In this document: positions 1 to 9,884 of the stretch, one piece after another | How the letters are laid out: each line of letters starts with the position of its first letter | Position numbering within the stretch: the stretch's first letter is position 1 | From: Serratia liquefaciens | GTDB taxonomy: Bacteria; Pseudomonadota; Gammaproteobacteria; Enterobacterales; Enterobacteriaceae | DNA: 64,000 bases | NCBI RefSeq assembly: GCF_027594825.1 | Contig: NZ_CP088930.1 | Span: 3,161,019 to 3,225,018 of the forward strand | Reading direction: 5' to 3' | Position numbers and translations under genes: made by a program | Notes under the pieces: generated by a model | What the model was told of the DNA's origin: nothing | Seen by the model: only the letters and a program-made list of their open reading frames with translations | Database searches by the model: none

Positions 1-722
1 ATCTGGAAGCCGCTAAGCAGCTCATCCTGTCTCACCTGCGCTTTGTCGCTCATATTGCCCGCAATTACTCCGGTTACGGCCTGCCGCAGGCAGACCTGAT
101 CCAGGAAGGTAATATTGGCCTGATGAAAGCTGTTCGCCGCTTCAACCCAGAGGTTGGTGTGCGTCTGGTTTCCTTTGCGGTGCATTGGATCAAGGCAGAA
201 ATTCACGAGTACGTACTGCGTAACTGGCGTATCGTTAAAGTGGCTACCACCAAAGCACAGCGCAAGCTGTTCTTTAACCTGCGTAAAACCAAGCAGCGTC
301 TGGGCTGGTTCAATCAGGATGAGGTGGAATTGGTCGCTCGCGAGTTGGGTGTGACCAGCAAGGACGTCCGCGAGATGGAATCCCGCATGGCGGCGCAGGA
401 CATGACGTTCGATCCTACGCCGGACGACGAAGCCCGTGATGGCCAGTCTATGGCGCCGGTGCTGTACCTGCAGGATAAAAGCTCGGACTTCGCCGAAGGC
501 ATCGAGGAAGATAACTGGGAAAGCAACGCCGCAGACAAACTGGCCTATGCGCTGGAAGGTCTGGACGAGCGTAGCCAGCATATCATTCGTGCCCGCTGGT
601 TGGATGACGACAATAAATCCACGCTGCAAGAGCTGGCCGATCAGTACGGTGTTTCCGCTGAGCGTGTGCGCCAGCTAGAAAAGAACGCCATGAAGAAATT
701 GAAAATGGCGATCGAAGCCTAA
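1..722 (+). CDS. rpoH: RNA polymerase heat-shock sigma factor sigma-32 (5' truncated by window edge)
   Basis: Sigma-32 directs RNA polymerase to heat-shock promoters. The frame is open from the first bases (first full codon at 3) and ends with TAA at 720-722, giving about 239 of the usual roughly 284 residues; the N-terminus lies outside the window. Visible are sigma region 2 ([11 protein letters not shown], then [14 protein letters not shown]), the RpoH-box type stretch around [15 protein letters not shown], and a region 4.2 helix-turn-helix near the end ([19 protein letters not shown]). The ATG at 123 is an internal methionine, not the start. The gene is followed by a strong terminator, so it is the last gene of its unit. 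Assignment is near certain. Confidence 0.98.
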   Translation, partial: LEAAKQLILSHLRFVAHIARNYSGYGLPQADLIQEGNIGLMKAVRRFNPEVGVRLVSFAVHWIKAEIHEYVLRNWRIVKVATTKAQRKLFFNLRKTKQRLGWFNQDEVELVARELGVTSKDVREMESRMAAQDMTFDPTPDDEARDGQSMAPVLYLQDKSSDFAEGIEEDNWESNAADKLAYALEGLDERSQHIIRARWLDDDNKSTLQELADQYGVSAERVRQLEKNAMKKLKMAIEA

Positions 723-738
723 TCCCGCATAAGCGTTA

Positions 739-764
739 AAAAGCCCGGCTAGCCGGGCTTTTTT
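739..764 (+). terminator. rho-independent terminator of rpoH
   Basis: A GC-rich inverted repeat (AAGCCCGGCT / AGCCGGGCTT) is followed at once by a run of T, 17 bases after the rpoH stop. The leftward gene next to it ends at 782, so the hairpin may work in both directions. Confidence 0.92.
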
Positions 765-781
765 GTGCCTGAAATTCGACG

Positions 782-2863
782 TTATGGCGTAACCGCCGCG
801 AAATCTGGTGCCGGGCAATCGTAGCCAAACTTGTTGGCCCAGTTGTAACGCGTCCCGGTATTGATATAGCGCTGATACAGCGCCCGGCCGGTTTTCGCGT
901 CACGCTTGATCACCCAACTGGCGGCATTGCACAGCACGGCGGCATAGGCCTGGCTTTTTGGCGGCAGTAAGTCGGCGGCCTGCTGCGCCAGATCAACCGC
1001 CTGCCAGCGGTAGTGCAGGAAGCGATTATCCTGTGGCGGCAATGCCGCTTTGGCCCGAGCCGCCTCTGCGTTGCTGATCCAGCTCTTATGCTTGAGCTCG
1101 CGCGTATCAAAGGCATCCCCCAGATAAGAATAGCCCGCGTCATAAATCGCATAATCTGGCGTCATCTCATAACCCGTGAATACCAGCCCCTGGCTGCGCA
1201 GCAGCGTTGCTGCCTGATAGTAGGCTTTGGCGCGCGCCAGTTTGTCAGCGGTTTTGTCCTGCGCCGCTTTCAGCGTATCGGCGTACTGTTGGGCAACCTG
1301 ACGATAGTTCGGGATATCAAAGTAGGCCATTGCTTCTTGAGGGCGTCCGGCGCGCATCAGCCGCCGCGCCAGCAGCTCGCGTAGTTGCACGTCCGGCGTC
1401 AGCGACTGGCCGTTGTACTCGTCGGGGTTGACCGGTTTCAACGGCGTAGCCGGGGCCGGTACATGCTTATCAACAAAGCCTTTCAGCTCATCGATGGTCA
1501 GCACGCGTTCGGCCACGTCGGCGACGTCCGCCCAGTAAATTTCTTTGCCGCGATAAAGGAAGTCCATTGCCTGCAGATAGTCGCCGCGATCCAGGGCCAG
1601 AATGGCCTGCTCCCCCGCGACCCGGCATTCGGGCACGATAGTTTCTGGCGTAAAGTCCGCGTTGCGCTGTTCGCCCCAGCTTTCATTGGAGGGGAACGCG
1701 GCCGCTGCTTTGGCGTAGTCTGCGGTGGCGGCTTTAACATCCCCGTCGCGCAGCGCCATCTTGGCGCGCAGCCACCAGGCCAAACCGCTGTCACCGGCAT
1801 GTTTCAGCAGGCTGGCGGCCATCGGGTACTGCCCGGCGCGATAGGCCAGCGCCGCCAGCCGATCGCTGCCGCTGAAGCCGCTTTTTACCGAGGCATCCAG
1901 CAGCGTCAGAATCTGGCTGATGATCTGCGCAGAACGGGTGCCGGTGCCGTCCGTGTCCGCCATTTGCAGATTGCTGCTGCGGGCAAACAGCTCAATGGTG
2001 ACCAGTTGTTGGATCAGCGGGTCGGCGATCGCCTGTTTCAAAGCCTCGAAGTGATCGGGATTGACCAGGTAACTGGAGACGTACTGCAACGACAGCCCAC
2101 CCTCCTGGTCGCCCTGTGCCGCCTGTTGCGCATACAACCTGGCCGCCTGAGGGATATCGCCCAGCCAAAGATGAATACGGGCCTGCTGCCCCAGGCTGCT
2201 CAGCGCCAGTTGATCAGGATCGGCCGTACCGTTCTTCACTTTATCAATCACCTGCTGGAAAGCCGTCAGTGCCTTTTCGAGCTGGGGCTTCGCGGGATGT
2301 TCGACCGCGAGGCTCGAGCCGTCGCCTTCGTTTTCCGGCGTGCCGTGATCGCCCATCAACAACCGGCCGAGTGAATACTGTGCCCTTAGCCCCCAGTCAC
2401 CTTGATCTGCGGCGGGCAGAGCCAGAACCTGCTGGAAGTACTCACCGGCGCGTGGATCTTTACCGGCGAAGGCCACGGCACCCAGTTGGTAAAGACGGGC
2501 CGCATCAGACAGCCCCTGGCTATTGACCGCATCGGCCTCTTCAACGGTTTTGGCCGCGCGCATCTTGCCGATGATGACAGTTTCCGGCGACAGCGGCATC
2601 GGTTTCGGCGGCATGGCCGGCGGTGGCGCTTTCCACAGCGGCAGCTGTTTATCCACTGCGACCAGGCGCCCGGCTTCAAAGGCAAAGTTGCCTTCCGGCA
2701 TATACAGCAGCGTGCCGTTGCGATCGACCAGCAAACGGTTAGGGAAATCCGGCCCGCAGGCGTAGCCATTAAGCGGCATTGCCAGCGCCGAGCCGATCAG
2801 GGCAGCCAATGGAAGAGTTCGACCGCGCAGACTCCGTGTGGCGCGCGTATTAAGGTGTGACAA
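782..2863 (-). CDS. secreted TPR-like repeat protein of unknown function
   Basis: This is a 693-residue protein that I do not recognise by name. The N-terminus (RSLRG then a hydrophobic stretch ending LNGYA before CGPDF) reads as a Sec signal peptide. The cysteine at the junction lacks a good lipobox, so cleavage by signal peptidase I is more likely than lipidation. The mature part has a proline-rich segment (about residues 78-95) and then many helical, alanine-rich units resembling tetratricopeptide repeats, for example around YQLGAVAFAGKDPRAGEYFQ and AALAYRAGQYPMAASLL. Few cysteines are present (near the mature N-terminus, mid-protein and twice near the C-terminus). The start overlaps the end of the upstream DUF3142 gene by 14 bases, so the two are probably translated together. 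A periplasmic or surface scaffold is the most I would infer. Confidence 0.75.
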   Translation of the reverse strand: MSHLNTRATRSLRGRTLPLAALIGSALAMPLNGYACGPDFPNRLLVDRNGTLLYMPEGNFAFEAGRLVAVDKQLPLWKAPPPAMPPKPMPLSPETVIIGKMRAAKTVEEADAVNSQGLSDAARLYQLGAVAFAGKDPRAGEYFQQVLALPAADQGDWGLRAQYSLGRLLMGDHGTPENEGDGSSLAVEHPAKPQLEKALTAFQQVIDKVKNGTADPDQLALSSLGQQARIHLWLGDIPQAARLYAQQAAQGDQEGGLSLQYVSSYLVNPDHFEALKQAIADPLIQQLVTIELFARSSNLQMADTDGTGTRSAQIISQILTLLDASVKSGFSGSDRLAALAYRAGQYPMAASLLKHAGDSGLAWWLRAKMALRDGDVKAATADYAKAAAAFPSNESWGEQRNADFTPETIVPECRVAGEQAILALDRGDYLQAMDFLYRGKEIYWADVADVAERVLTIDELKGFVDKHVPAPATPLKPVNPDEYNGQSLTPDVQLRELLARRLMRAGRPQEAMAYFDIPNYRQVAQQYADTLKAAQDKTADKLARAKAYYQAATLLRSQGLVFTGYEMTPDYAIYDAGYSYLGDAFDTRELKHKSWISNAEAARAKAALPPQDNRFLHYRWQAVDLAQQAADLLPPKSQAYAAVLCNAASWVIKRDAKTGRALYQRYINTGTRYNWANKFGYDCPAPDFAAVTP

Positions 2864-4067
2864 GGGTGCCTCCTGGCTTTAGTTGTTGGCAGCGCAGCCA
2901 GCCCAGCGGCCGGGACTGCCCGGCGCGCAGCTGGTCACTGCGGATAAGCACAAAGCGTTGCCGTTGAGGCTCGCTTTCCAGCCGGTAGTTGCCCGCCGCG
3001 TCCGCCGCCAGGCACTCGCTGGCGGTGATGACAATTTCATGCGGTAGCGGCGCATCCACCGGTCCGTTGTTTTGAATTATCAGATCATTTAGGCCGTTTT
3101 GCTGTGTCTGAGGGCTAAATTTTACCTGCCAGCTGACGTCAAGCGGCTGCTTTTCTATTACCGCCCGCAGCGTAGCCAGTGACCAGGCGCGGCGATCGTC
3201 CTCCAGTGGCAAACGGAACCAGATCAGGCCCAGCAGGTGCGGCGTCGTCCGTGTGTTCAACTGGTGCAGAAAATCGGCCACCTGCTGTGGCGCGACCGTC
3301 AGTTCGCGTGTTGTCCCCGTCACCCTCAAAGAGGTTTCGCTTTCAACCTGTGCGCCCTGCGCATCGAATCCAACCAGGCCCATGCCATAGGCAGGCAACG
3401 CCACCCGGAAAGGTTTTGACGTGATTTGTGCGTACTGTTTTATCCAACGCAGCGCCAGCGGGGTGGCAAACAGCCCCTGCTCGGGCGAGAGTACGGCATG
3501 CACCTGCAGCACCGAGCTGTCTGCCTGTTGCAAGACACCGGGCAGCGCAGCTGAGCCGATCCAGGCCGGCAATGCCGTAATGCCCAGCTGCAGTGAGGAG
3601 GGTAACTGCTGGCGCAGCTGCTGCAGGAAATGTTGATACGCGGGCAGTCGGGCGGTGGCGGCGTCATGATCTATTTCAACGCCGATGACCGGCAGCCCCG
3701 CGGCCTGCCAGTGCTGAACCTGTTTAAGCAAGCGTCGGCGAATTGCTGATTCATCCAACTGCGCCAGTTGCCCGTCCAGGCGGGCCACCAGCCACAGTGG
3801 GCGACCATCTTGTTTCAGTAAAGGGAGATTGACCGGCATTTCCCGCCAACCTTCACGCGGGTGTACCTGCAGGGCCAGCACCCGCATCACCGGGAACAGA
3901 TCGCGGCTTTGTGCCAGCGCAGCATCATGCTGCGGCGTCCAAACCCGTTGCCAGACGTAAACCTGATTATCCCAGGCCGGCTGTAGCCGCAACGCCTGCT
4001 GGCGGCCACCAAACCAGGCGATTAACGCCAGCACCAGCATCAACAGTGCGAGGAGCCTGCGTTTCAT
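2850..4067 (-). CDS. DUF3142 domain protein, membrane-anchored or secreted
   Basis: This 405-residue protein starts with basic residues and a leucine-rich hydrophobic segment (MKRRLLALLMLVLALIAW), a signal peptide or anchor. The body resembles DUF3142, a family predicted to form a TIM-barrel like glycoside hydrolases: it has a VIGVEIDHDAATARLPAY strand-loop with acidic residues, then LQLGITALPAWIG and a later FRVALPAYGMGLVGFD segment. No enzyme activity is established for the family as far as I know. The gene overlaps panM upstream (4064-4067) and the 693-residue protein downstream (2850-2863), giving a tightly coupled leftward unit. Export together with its partner suggests a joint envelope function. 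Confidence 0.75.
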   Translation of the reverse strand: MKRRLLALLMLVLALIAWFGGRQQALRLQPAWDNQVYVWQRVWTPQHDAALAQSRDLFPVMRVLALQVHPREGWREMPVNLPLLKQDGRPLWLVARLDGQLAQLDESAIRRRLLKQVQHWQAAGLPVIGVEIDHDAATARLPAYQHFLQQLRQQLPSSLQLGITALPAWIGSAALPGVLQQADSSVLQVHAVLSPEQGLFATPLALRWIKQYAQITSKPFRVALPAYGMGLVGFDAQGAQVESETSLRVTGTTRELTVAPQQVADFLHQLNTRTTPHLLGLIWFRLPLEDDRRAWSLATLRAVIEKQPLDVSWQVKFSPQTQQNGLNDLIIQNNGPVDAPLPHEIVITASECLAADAAGNYRLESEPQRQRFVLIRSDQLRAGQSRPLGWLRCQQLKPGGTLVTP

Positions 4068-4456
4068 CGCAGCCAGAGTTCGCCTTGCTGGGTGAAACCA
4101 CAGGCACGCATAAAGTTATCCACCTCACCGCGCTCACGCGGCGTCAGACCGGCAGTCGAAAGCTGCCAATGCGTTATCTGCGGCAGCTGGCGCTGCGCGT
4201 CCTGCACCAGATACAGCCCGACACCACGACGGCGTGTCACTTCACGCACCAGCAAATCCTGCAGTTGGGCACGGTCACCGTCCAGCTCGATTTTCACCGC
4301 GCCCAGCAGTCGTTCATTGAAGCGGGCGGCAAACAACGCTTTATCGCCGCCCAGCCAGCTTTCCCACTGTTCCGGCTGCTGATGCGGCCAGATTTTGCCA
4401 AGGTCGATAAGGTCTTGCTGGGACAGCGTGGTTAATCGCTCAATAGTCAGTTTCAT
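4064..4456 (-). CDS. panM: PanD maturation factor / acetyltransferase-fold protein PanM (PanZ)
   Basis: PanM binds the aspartate decarboxylase PanD and triggers its self-cleavage to the pyruvoyl form, needed for beta-alanine and thus pantothenate and CoA; it also senses CoA. The 130-residue product has the GNAT fold signature REVTRRRGVGLYLV for acetyl-CoA binding and the FAARFNERLLGAVKI strand typical of PanM. An open frame runs further upstream to 4567, but the ATG at 4456 matches the E. coli N-terminus (MKLTI.RL) and is chosen. The neighbour livK reads away from it, as in E. coli. The stop overlaps the DUF3142 start by four bases (ATGA), so panM leads this leftward group. Confidence 0.9.
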   Translation of the reverse strand: MKLTIERLTTLSQQDLIDLGKIWPHQQPEQWESWLGGDKALFAARFNERLLGAVKIELDGDRAQLQDLLVREVTRRRGVGLYLVQDAQRQLPQITHWQLSTAGLTPRERGEVDNFMRACGFTQQGELWLR

Positions 4457-4862
4457 GCAGGATTTCCGAACGGCTAATCGATGCCGACAGTGTAATAGAT
4501 CTTGCACAGAGCGTTGTGTAAGTTTTTCTGTACGATTACTGCGCAAAATGTTTTTTGCAGGACGCATTTTCCGAGTAAATATGTAGTAAAGCGATCGAGA
4601 ACCAGCATAACGCGCTGTGCCTGATGCAAAACAGCGCAGATTTAATCCGGATTTTATGCTGTTTACACCGCTTGTTTCTGATTGTGTAAGTTGATTTGCA
4701 GCAGAAAATTCCTGTTTAATGGCATGAAAAATAAAGTCTTATTAGAAAATATTGCCACTAAAACACCTAAATCATTATTACTTATGAATAAAAGCAGTAA
4801 ATAAGGGTCAGGTGCCGGCAAACACAACAGGTACGTTCACAACGACAGAGGGGGATTTGCGG
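4457..4862. promoter_or_regulatory. AT-rich divergent control region panM / livK with candidate Lrp box
   Basis: This 406-base gap has no convincing gene. The half nearer livK is AT-rich. Positions 4743-4757 read TAGAAAATATTGCCA, matching 13 of 15 places of the Lrp consensus YAGHAWATTWTDCTR, and a weaker AT-rich candidate lies at about 4702-4714. Lrp control of liv genes is established in E. coli; control here is inferred. An inverted repeat GCGCTGT / ACAGCGC lies at 4612-4637. A GA-rich ribosome-binding site (agaggggga) precedes the livK ATG at 4863. Confidence 0.5.
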
Positions 4863-5978
4863 ATGAAATTAACAAAGGGTAAGGCGCTGTTGGCGGGTTG
4901 TATCGCGATGGCTATCGGGCATTCGGCAATGGCGAAAGACATCAAGGTGGCGATCGTCGGGGCGATGTCCGGTCCGGTGGCGCAGTATGGCGATATGGAA
5001 TTCACCGGCGCCCGTCAGGCGATTGCCGATATCAACGCCAAGGGCGGTATCAAGGGCGACAAGCTGGTCGGCGTGGAATATGACGACGCCTGCGATCCAA
5101 AACAGGCGGTAGCCGTCGCCAACAAGGTGATCAATGACGGTATCCGCTATGTGATTGGCCACCTGTGCTCATCCTCGACGCAGCCGGCTTCCGACATTTA
5201 TGAAGATGAAGGCGTAATCATGATCACCCCGGCGGCCACTAACGCCGATCTGACCACTCGCGGTTACAAAATGATCATGCGTACCACCGGCCTGGATTCC
5301 GATCAGGGACCGACGGCGGCGAAATACATCCTCAGCGAGATCAAACCCAAGCGCATTGCCGTGGTACACGACAAGCAGCAGTACGGCGAAGGCCTGGCGC
5401 GCTCGGTGCGCGACAGCCTGAAAAAGCAGGGCACCGACGTGGTGATGTTTGAAGGTATCACCGCCGGCGATAAAGATTTCTCCACCCTGGTGGCGCGCCT
5501 GAAGAAAGAAAACGTCGATTTCGTTTACTTTGGCGGTTACTACCCGGAAATGGGCCAGATCCTGCGCCAGGCTAAACAGGCCGGTTTGACCACCCGCTTT
5601 ATGGGGCCGGAAGGCGTGGGCAACTCCTCGCTGTCCAACATCGCCGGTGCTGCCTCTGAAGGCATGTTGGTGACCCTGCCTAAGCGTTACGATCAGGTGC
5701 CTGCCAACAAACCGGTGGTGGATGCGCTCAAAGCCAAAAAGTTGGATCCAACCGGGCCGTTCGTCTGGACCACTTACGCGGCGTTGCAATCTCTGACTGC
5801 CGGGATGGAGCGCAGCGGCAGCCAGGAACCGGCCGACATCGTCAAGGATCTGAAAACCGGCAAGCCGGTGGACACCGTGATGGGGCCGTTGAGCTGGGAT
5901 GATAAAGGCGATCTTAAAGGCTTCGAGTTCGGCGTGTTCGAATGGCATGCCGATGGCACTTCAACGCCGATTAAATAA
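4863..5978 (+). CDS. livK: leucine/branched-chain amino acid periplasmic binding protein
   Basis: This is the substrate-binding subunit of the high-affinity LIV ABC transporter. The 371-residue precursor has a Sec signal peptide ([12 protein letters not shown]...GHSAMA, cut before [14 protein letters not shown]) and the two-lobed type I periplasmic binding fold. The stretches [20 protein letters not shown] and [20 protein letters not shown] are close to E. coli LivK; the disulphide cysteines are present. The frame is open from 4812, but the ATG at 4863 has the ribosome-binding site and gives the signal peptide. It is the only such binding protein in the window; E. coli carries a second (livJ) next to rpoH, and none is seen here. 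It heads livKHMGF. Confidence 0.95.
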   Translation: MKLTKGKALLAGCIAMAIGHSAMAKDIKVAIVGAMSGPVAQYGDMEFTGARQAIADINAKGGIKGDKLVGVEYDDACDPKQAVAVANKVINDGIRYVIGHLCSSSTQPASDIYEDEGVIMITPAATNADLTTRGYKMIMRTTGLDSDQGPTAAKYILSEIKPKRIAVVHDKQQYGEGLARSVRDSLKKQGTDVVMFEGITAGDKDFSTLVARLKKENVDFVYFGGYYPEMGQILRQAKQAGLTTRFMGPEGVGNSSLSNIAGAASEGMLVTLPKRYDQVPANKPVVDALKAKKLDPTGPFVWTTYAALQSLTAGMERSGSQEPADIVKDLKTGKPVDTVMGPLSWDDKGDLKGFEFGVFEWHADGTSTPIK

Positions 5979-5989
5979 GCCATAATAAT

Positions 5990-6042
5990 TAGGGTAGGGC
6001 GCAGCTAGCTGCGCCCGCAGGCCGGCTTGCCGGCCCGCACCC
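5990..6042. repeat. two tandem GC-rich palindromes between livK and livH
   Basis: A perfect 20-base palindrome GGGCGCAGCTAGCTGCGCCC (5997-6016) is followed by a second hairpin GGCCGGC-TT-GCCGGCC (6020-6035). An outer pair AGGGT (5991-5995) and ACCCCT (6039-6044 region) could close both. No T-run follows. In the transcript this would stabilise the livK message or weaken read-through, giving more binding protein than membrane subunit. Related modules occur at 9796-9852 and 16389-16414. Confidence 0.7.
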
Positions 6043-6103
6043 CTTTACCTGAATTTCTCTACGCGTTCAGGTTTGCTATAAAAGCGCAGCCAAGGGTTAG
6101 AGT

Positions 6104-7026
<923 letters not shown>

Positions 7027-7030
<4 letters not shown>

Positions 7031-8310
7031 AACTCAATTTGCTCAACGCGCTGATCGCTACCCTGGTGCTGTTTGTGATGGCTTCATTCCTGATGGGCAT
7101 GCAGCTGAGCCTGGACGGCACCAAACTGGTGGTGCACGGCGCGGCGGAAGTGCGCTGGATGTGGATCGGCATCGGCTGCGTCATCGTGTTTTTCTTCCAA
7201 CTGCTGCGCCCGTTGATGCAGCACGGGCTGAAAAAAATCTCCGGCCCGGCCTGGGTATTGCCGAGCTTCGATGGCACCACCACCCGGCAGAAGCTGTTGG
7301 CCGCAGCAATCATTATCGCCGCGGTTGCCTGGCCGTTTCTGGTCTCACGCGGCTCGGTGGATATTGCCACGCTGACGTTGATCTACGTAATGTTGGGCCT
7401 GGGCCTGAACGTGGTGGTGGGCCTGTCCGGTTTGCTGGTGTTGGGCTACGGCGGTTTCTATGCGATTGGCGCTTACACTTACGCACTGCTGAACCATTAT
7501 TACGGCCTGGGTTTCTGGGAGAGCCTGCCGCTGGCGGGTATGGTCACCGCCCTCTTTGGTTTTCTGCTCGGGTTCCCGGTGCTGCGCCTGCGCGGCGATT
7601 ATCTGGCGATTGTCACGCTGGGGTTCGGTGAGATCGTGCGCATCCTGTTGTTGAACAATACCGAGATCACCGGCGGGCCGAACGGCATCAGCCAGATCCC
7701 GAAACCGACCTTTTTCGGCCTGGAGTTCAACCGCAGCGCGCGTGACGGCGGCTGGGACACCTTCCATAACTTCTTTGGCCTGAAATATGATCCGAGCGAT
7801 CGCATTGTCTTTTTGTACCTGGTGGCGTTGTTGCTGGTGGTACTGACGCTGTTTGTGATCAACCGCCTGCTGCGCATGCCGTTGGGCCGTGCCTGGGAAG
7901 CCTTACGTGAAGATGAAATCGCCTGCCGTTCGCTGGGGCTTAATCCGACCAGAATCAAACTGACCGCTTTTACCATCAGCGCTGCCTTCGCCGGTTTTGC
8001 CGGTACGCTGTTCGCTGCGCGCCAGGGCTTCGTCAGCCCGGAATCCTTCACCTTTGTCGAGTCGGCCTTCGTGTTGGCGATCGTGGTCTTGGGCGGCATG
8101 GGATCGCAGTTCGCCGTGATCCTGGCGGCGATCCTGCTGGTGGTGTCGCGCGAACTGATGCGTGACCTGAACGAATACAGCATGCTGTTGCTGGGTGCCT
8201 TAATGGTATTGATGATGATTTGGCGGCCGCAGGGGCTGCTGCCGATGAAGCGGCCACAGCTAAAACTGAAGGCGGCGGATATCCAGGCAGGCAAGGGGGA
8301 GCAAGCATGA
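7027..8310 (+). CDS. livM: branched-chain amino acid ABC transporter permease LivM
   Basis: LivM is the second permease of the LIV transporter. At 427 residues it matches the long enterobacterial form, which carries an N-terminal extension with two hydrophobic segments before the common permease core ([35 protein letters not shown]). The ATPase-contact loop [23 protein letters not shown] is clear at about residues 290-312. Its stop overlaps the livG start as ATGA (8307-8310). Assignment rests on sequence and operon position. Confidence 0.96.
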
Positions 8311-9074
8311 GCATGCAACCTTTGTTGAAGGTCGAAGGGCTGTCGATGCGCTTCGGCGGCCTGCTGGCGGTCAATAACGTGGCGCTGACGCTGAACGAGG
8401 GCGAGATTGTTTCGTTGATCGGCCCGAACGGTGCCGGAAAAACCACGGTGTTTAACTGCCTGACCGGCTTTTACCGTCCGACCAGCGGGACCATCAAACT
8501 GCGCGAGCGCCATCTGGAAGGGCTGCCCGGCCAGGCCATCGCCCGGATGGGCGTGGTGCGGACTTTCCAGCACGTACGGCTGTTTCGCGAGATGACGGTG
8601 ATCGAAAACCTGTTGGTCGCACAGCATCAGCATCTGAAAAGCGGCGTGTTCGCCGGGCTGCTGAAAACGCCGGCCTTCCGCCGTGCCGAAGCCGATGCGC
8701 TGGAGCGCGCCTCGGTTTGGTTACAACGGGTTGGCCTGCTGGAGATGGCGAACCGTTCGGCGGGTAATCTGGCTTACGGCCAGCAACGGCGGCTGGAGAT
8801 TGCGCGCTGCATGGTCACCCGGCCGGAATTACTGATGCTGGACGAGCCGGCGGCGGGCCTGAACCCAAAGGAAACCGACGAGCTGGATCACCTGATCGTC
8901 GAATTGCGCAATCAGCATAAGGTGTCGGTGCTGCTGATCGAGCACGACATGAAACTGGTGATGGGCATCTCCGATCGTATCTATGTGGTGAACCAGGGCA
9001 CGCCGTTGGCGCAGGGCACCCCGGCAGAAATCCGTAACAACCCGGACGTGATCCGGGCCTATCTGGGCGAATAA
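8307..9074 (+). CDS. livG: branched-chain amino acid ABC transporter ATP-binding protein LivG
   Basis: LivG is one of two cytoplasmic ATPases that power LIV uptake. The 255-residue product has Walker A (GPNGAGKT), an ABC signature region ([15 protein letters not shown], with the LAYGQ form typical of LivG), Walker B ([13 protein letters not shown]) and the switch histidine in [11 protein letters not shown]. The frame extends upstream to 8220 inside livM, but the ATG at 8307 overlaps the livM stop, follows the purine-rich AAGGGGGAGCAAGC, and matches the E. coli start. livF follows after three bases. Confidence 0.97.
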   Translation: MSMQPLLKVEGLSMRFGGLLAVNNVALTLNEGEIVSLIGPNGAGKTTVFNCLTGFYRPTSGTIKLRERHLEGLPGQAIARMGVVRTFQHVRLFREMTVIENLLVAQHQHLKSGVFAGLLKTPAFRRAEADALERASVWLQRVGLLEMANRSAGNLAYGQQRRLEIARCMVTRPELLMLDEPAAGLNPKETDELDHLIVELRNQHKVSVLLIEHDMKLVMGISDRIYVVNQGTPLAQGTPAEIRNNPDVIRAYLGE

Positions 9075-9077
9075 TTT

Positions 9078-9779
9078 ATGTTGTCATTTAATCAGGTATC
9101 CGCCCATTACGGCAAAATCCAGGCGCTGCATCAGGTTAGCCTGAACATAAAGCAGGGCGAGATTGTCACTCTCATCGGCGCTAACGGCGCCGGTAAAACC
9201 ACGCTGCTTGGCACGCTGTGCGGTGAGCCCCGCGCCAGCGAAGGCAGCATAACCTTTCTCGATCAGGACATTACCCAGTGGCAGACGTCGCGCATCATGC
9301 GCGAAGCGGTGGCGATCGTCCCGGAAGGCCGGCGGGTATTCTCGCGCATGACGGTGGAGGAGAACCTGGCGATGGGCGGTTTCTTTGCCGACCGTCACCA
9401 ATATCAACAGCGCATCGAAAGGGTGTTTGGCCTGTTTCCGCGCCTGCTGGAACGCCGTACACAGCGCTCGGGCACCATGTCCGGCGGTGAGCAACAGATG
9501 TTGGCGATAGGCCGTGCACTGATGAGCCAGCCGAAGCTGCTGTTGCTCGACGAGCCCTCTCTGGGGCTGGCGCCGATCATCATTCAGCAGATTTTTGACA
9601 TCATTCAACAGCTGCGTGAAGAGGGTATGACCATCTTCCTGGTCGAACAAAACGCCAATCAGGCGCTGAAACTGGCCGATCGCGGTTATGTACTGGAAAA
9701 CGGGCGCGTGGTGTTGGAAGATACGGGAGCCGAATTGTTAGCAAACGAAGCAGTAAGGTCGGCGTATCTGGGCGGTTGA
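9078..9779 (+). CDS. livF: branched-chain amino acid ABC transporter ATP-binding protein LivF
   Basis: LivF is the second ATPase of the LIV transporter. The 233-residue product has Walker A (GANGAGKT), the signature MSGGEQQMLAIGRALM, Walker B (LLLLDEPSLGLAP) and the H-loop region, which here reads FLVEQNANQAL with glutamine in place of histidine, as is normal for LivF. It is the last gene of livKHMGF; an inverted-repeat cluster follows at 9796-9852 before the aminotransferase gene. Confidence 0.97.
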   Translation: MLSFNQVSAHYGKIQALHQVSLNIKQGEIVTLIGANGAGKTTLLGTLCGEPRASEGSITFLDQDITQWQTSRIMREAVAIVPEGRRVFSRMTVEENLAMGGFFADRHQYQQRIERVFGLFPRLLERRTQRSGTMSGGEQQMLAIGRALMSQPKLLLLDEPSLGLAPIIIQQIFDIIQQLREEGMTIFLVEQNANQALKLADRGYVLENGRVVLEDTGAELLANEAVRSAYLGG

Positions 9780-9795
9780 AATACCCGTCGAAGCG

Positions 9796-9852
9796 GTAGG
9801 GGGCGAATATCTTCGCCCCGAGCGACTCGGGCGCAGCGTATCGGACCCCTAC
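9796..9852. repeat. composite palindrome after livF (nested hairpins)
   Basis: Outer arms GTAGGGG (9796-9802) and CCCCTAC (9846-9852) enclose GGGGCGAA-TATC-TTCGCCCC (9800-9819) and CCCGAG-CGA-CTCGGG (9817-9831). The arms overlap, so alternative folds compete. No run of T follows, so it is not a classic terminator; it may be a repetitive extragenic palindrome or a weak attenuator between livF and the aminotransferase gene. Confidence 0.65.
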
Positions 9853-9884
9853 AACATTTTTAACGATTACGAGAAGAATAAGAA

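Noticed and set aside
1385..2374. Long plus-strand open frame of 329 codons opposite the 693-residue protein gene
   Set aside because: It is the antisense shadow of a GC-rich gene; its product has no recognisable domain and the opposite strand has a signal peptide and coupled start.
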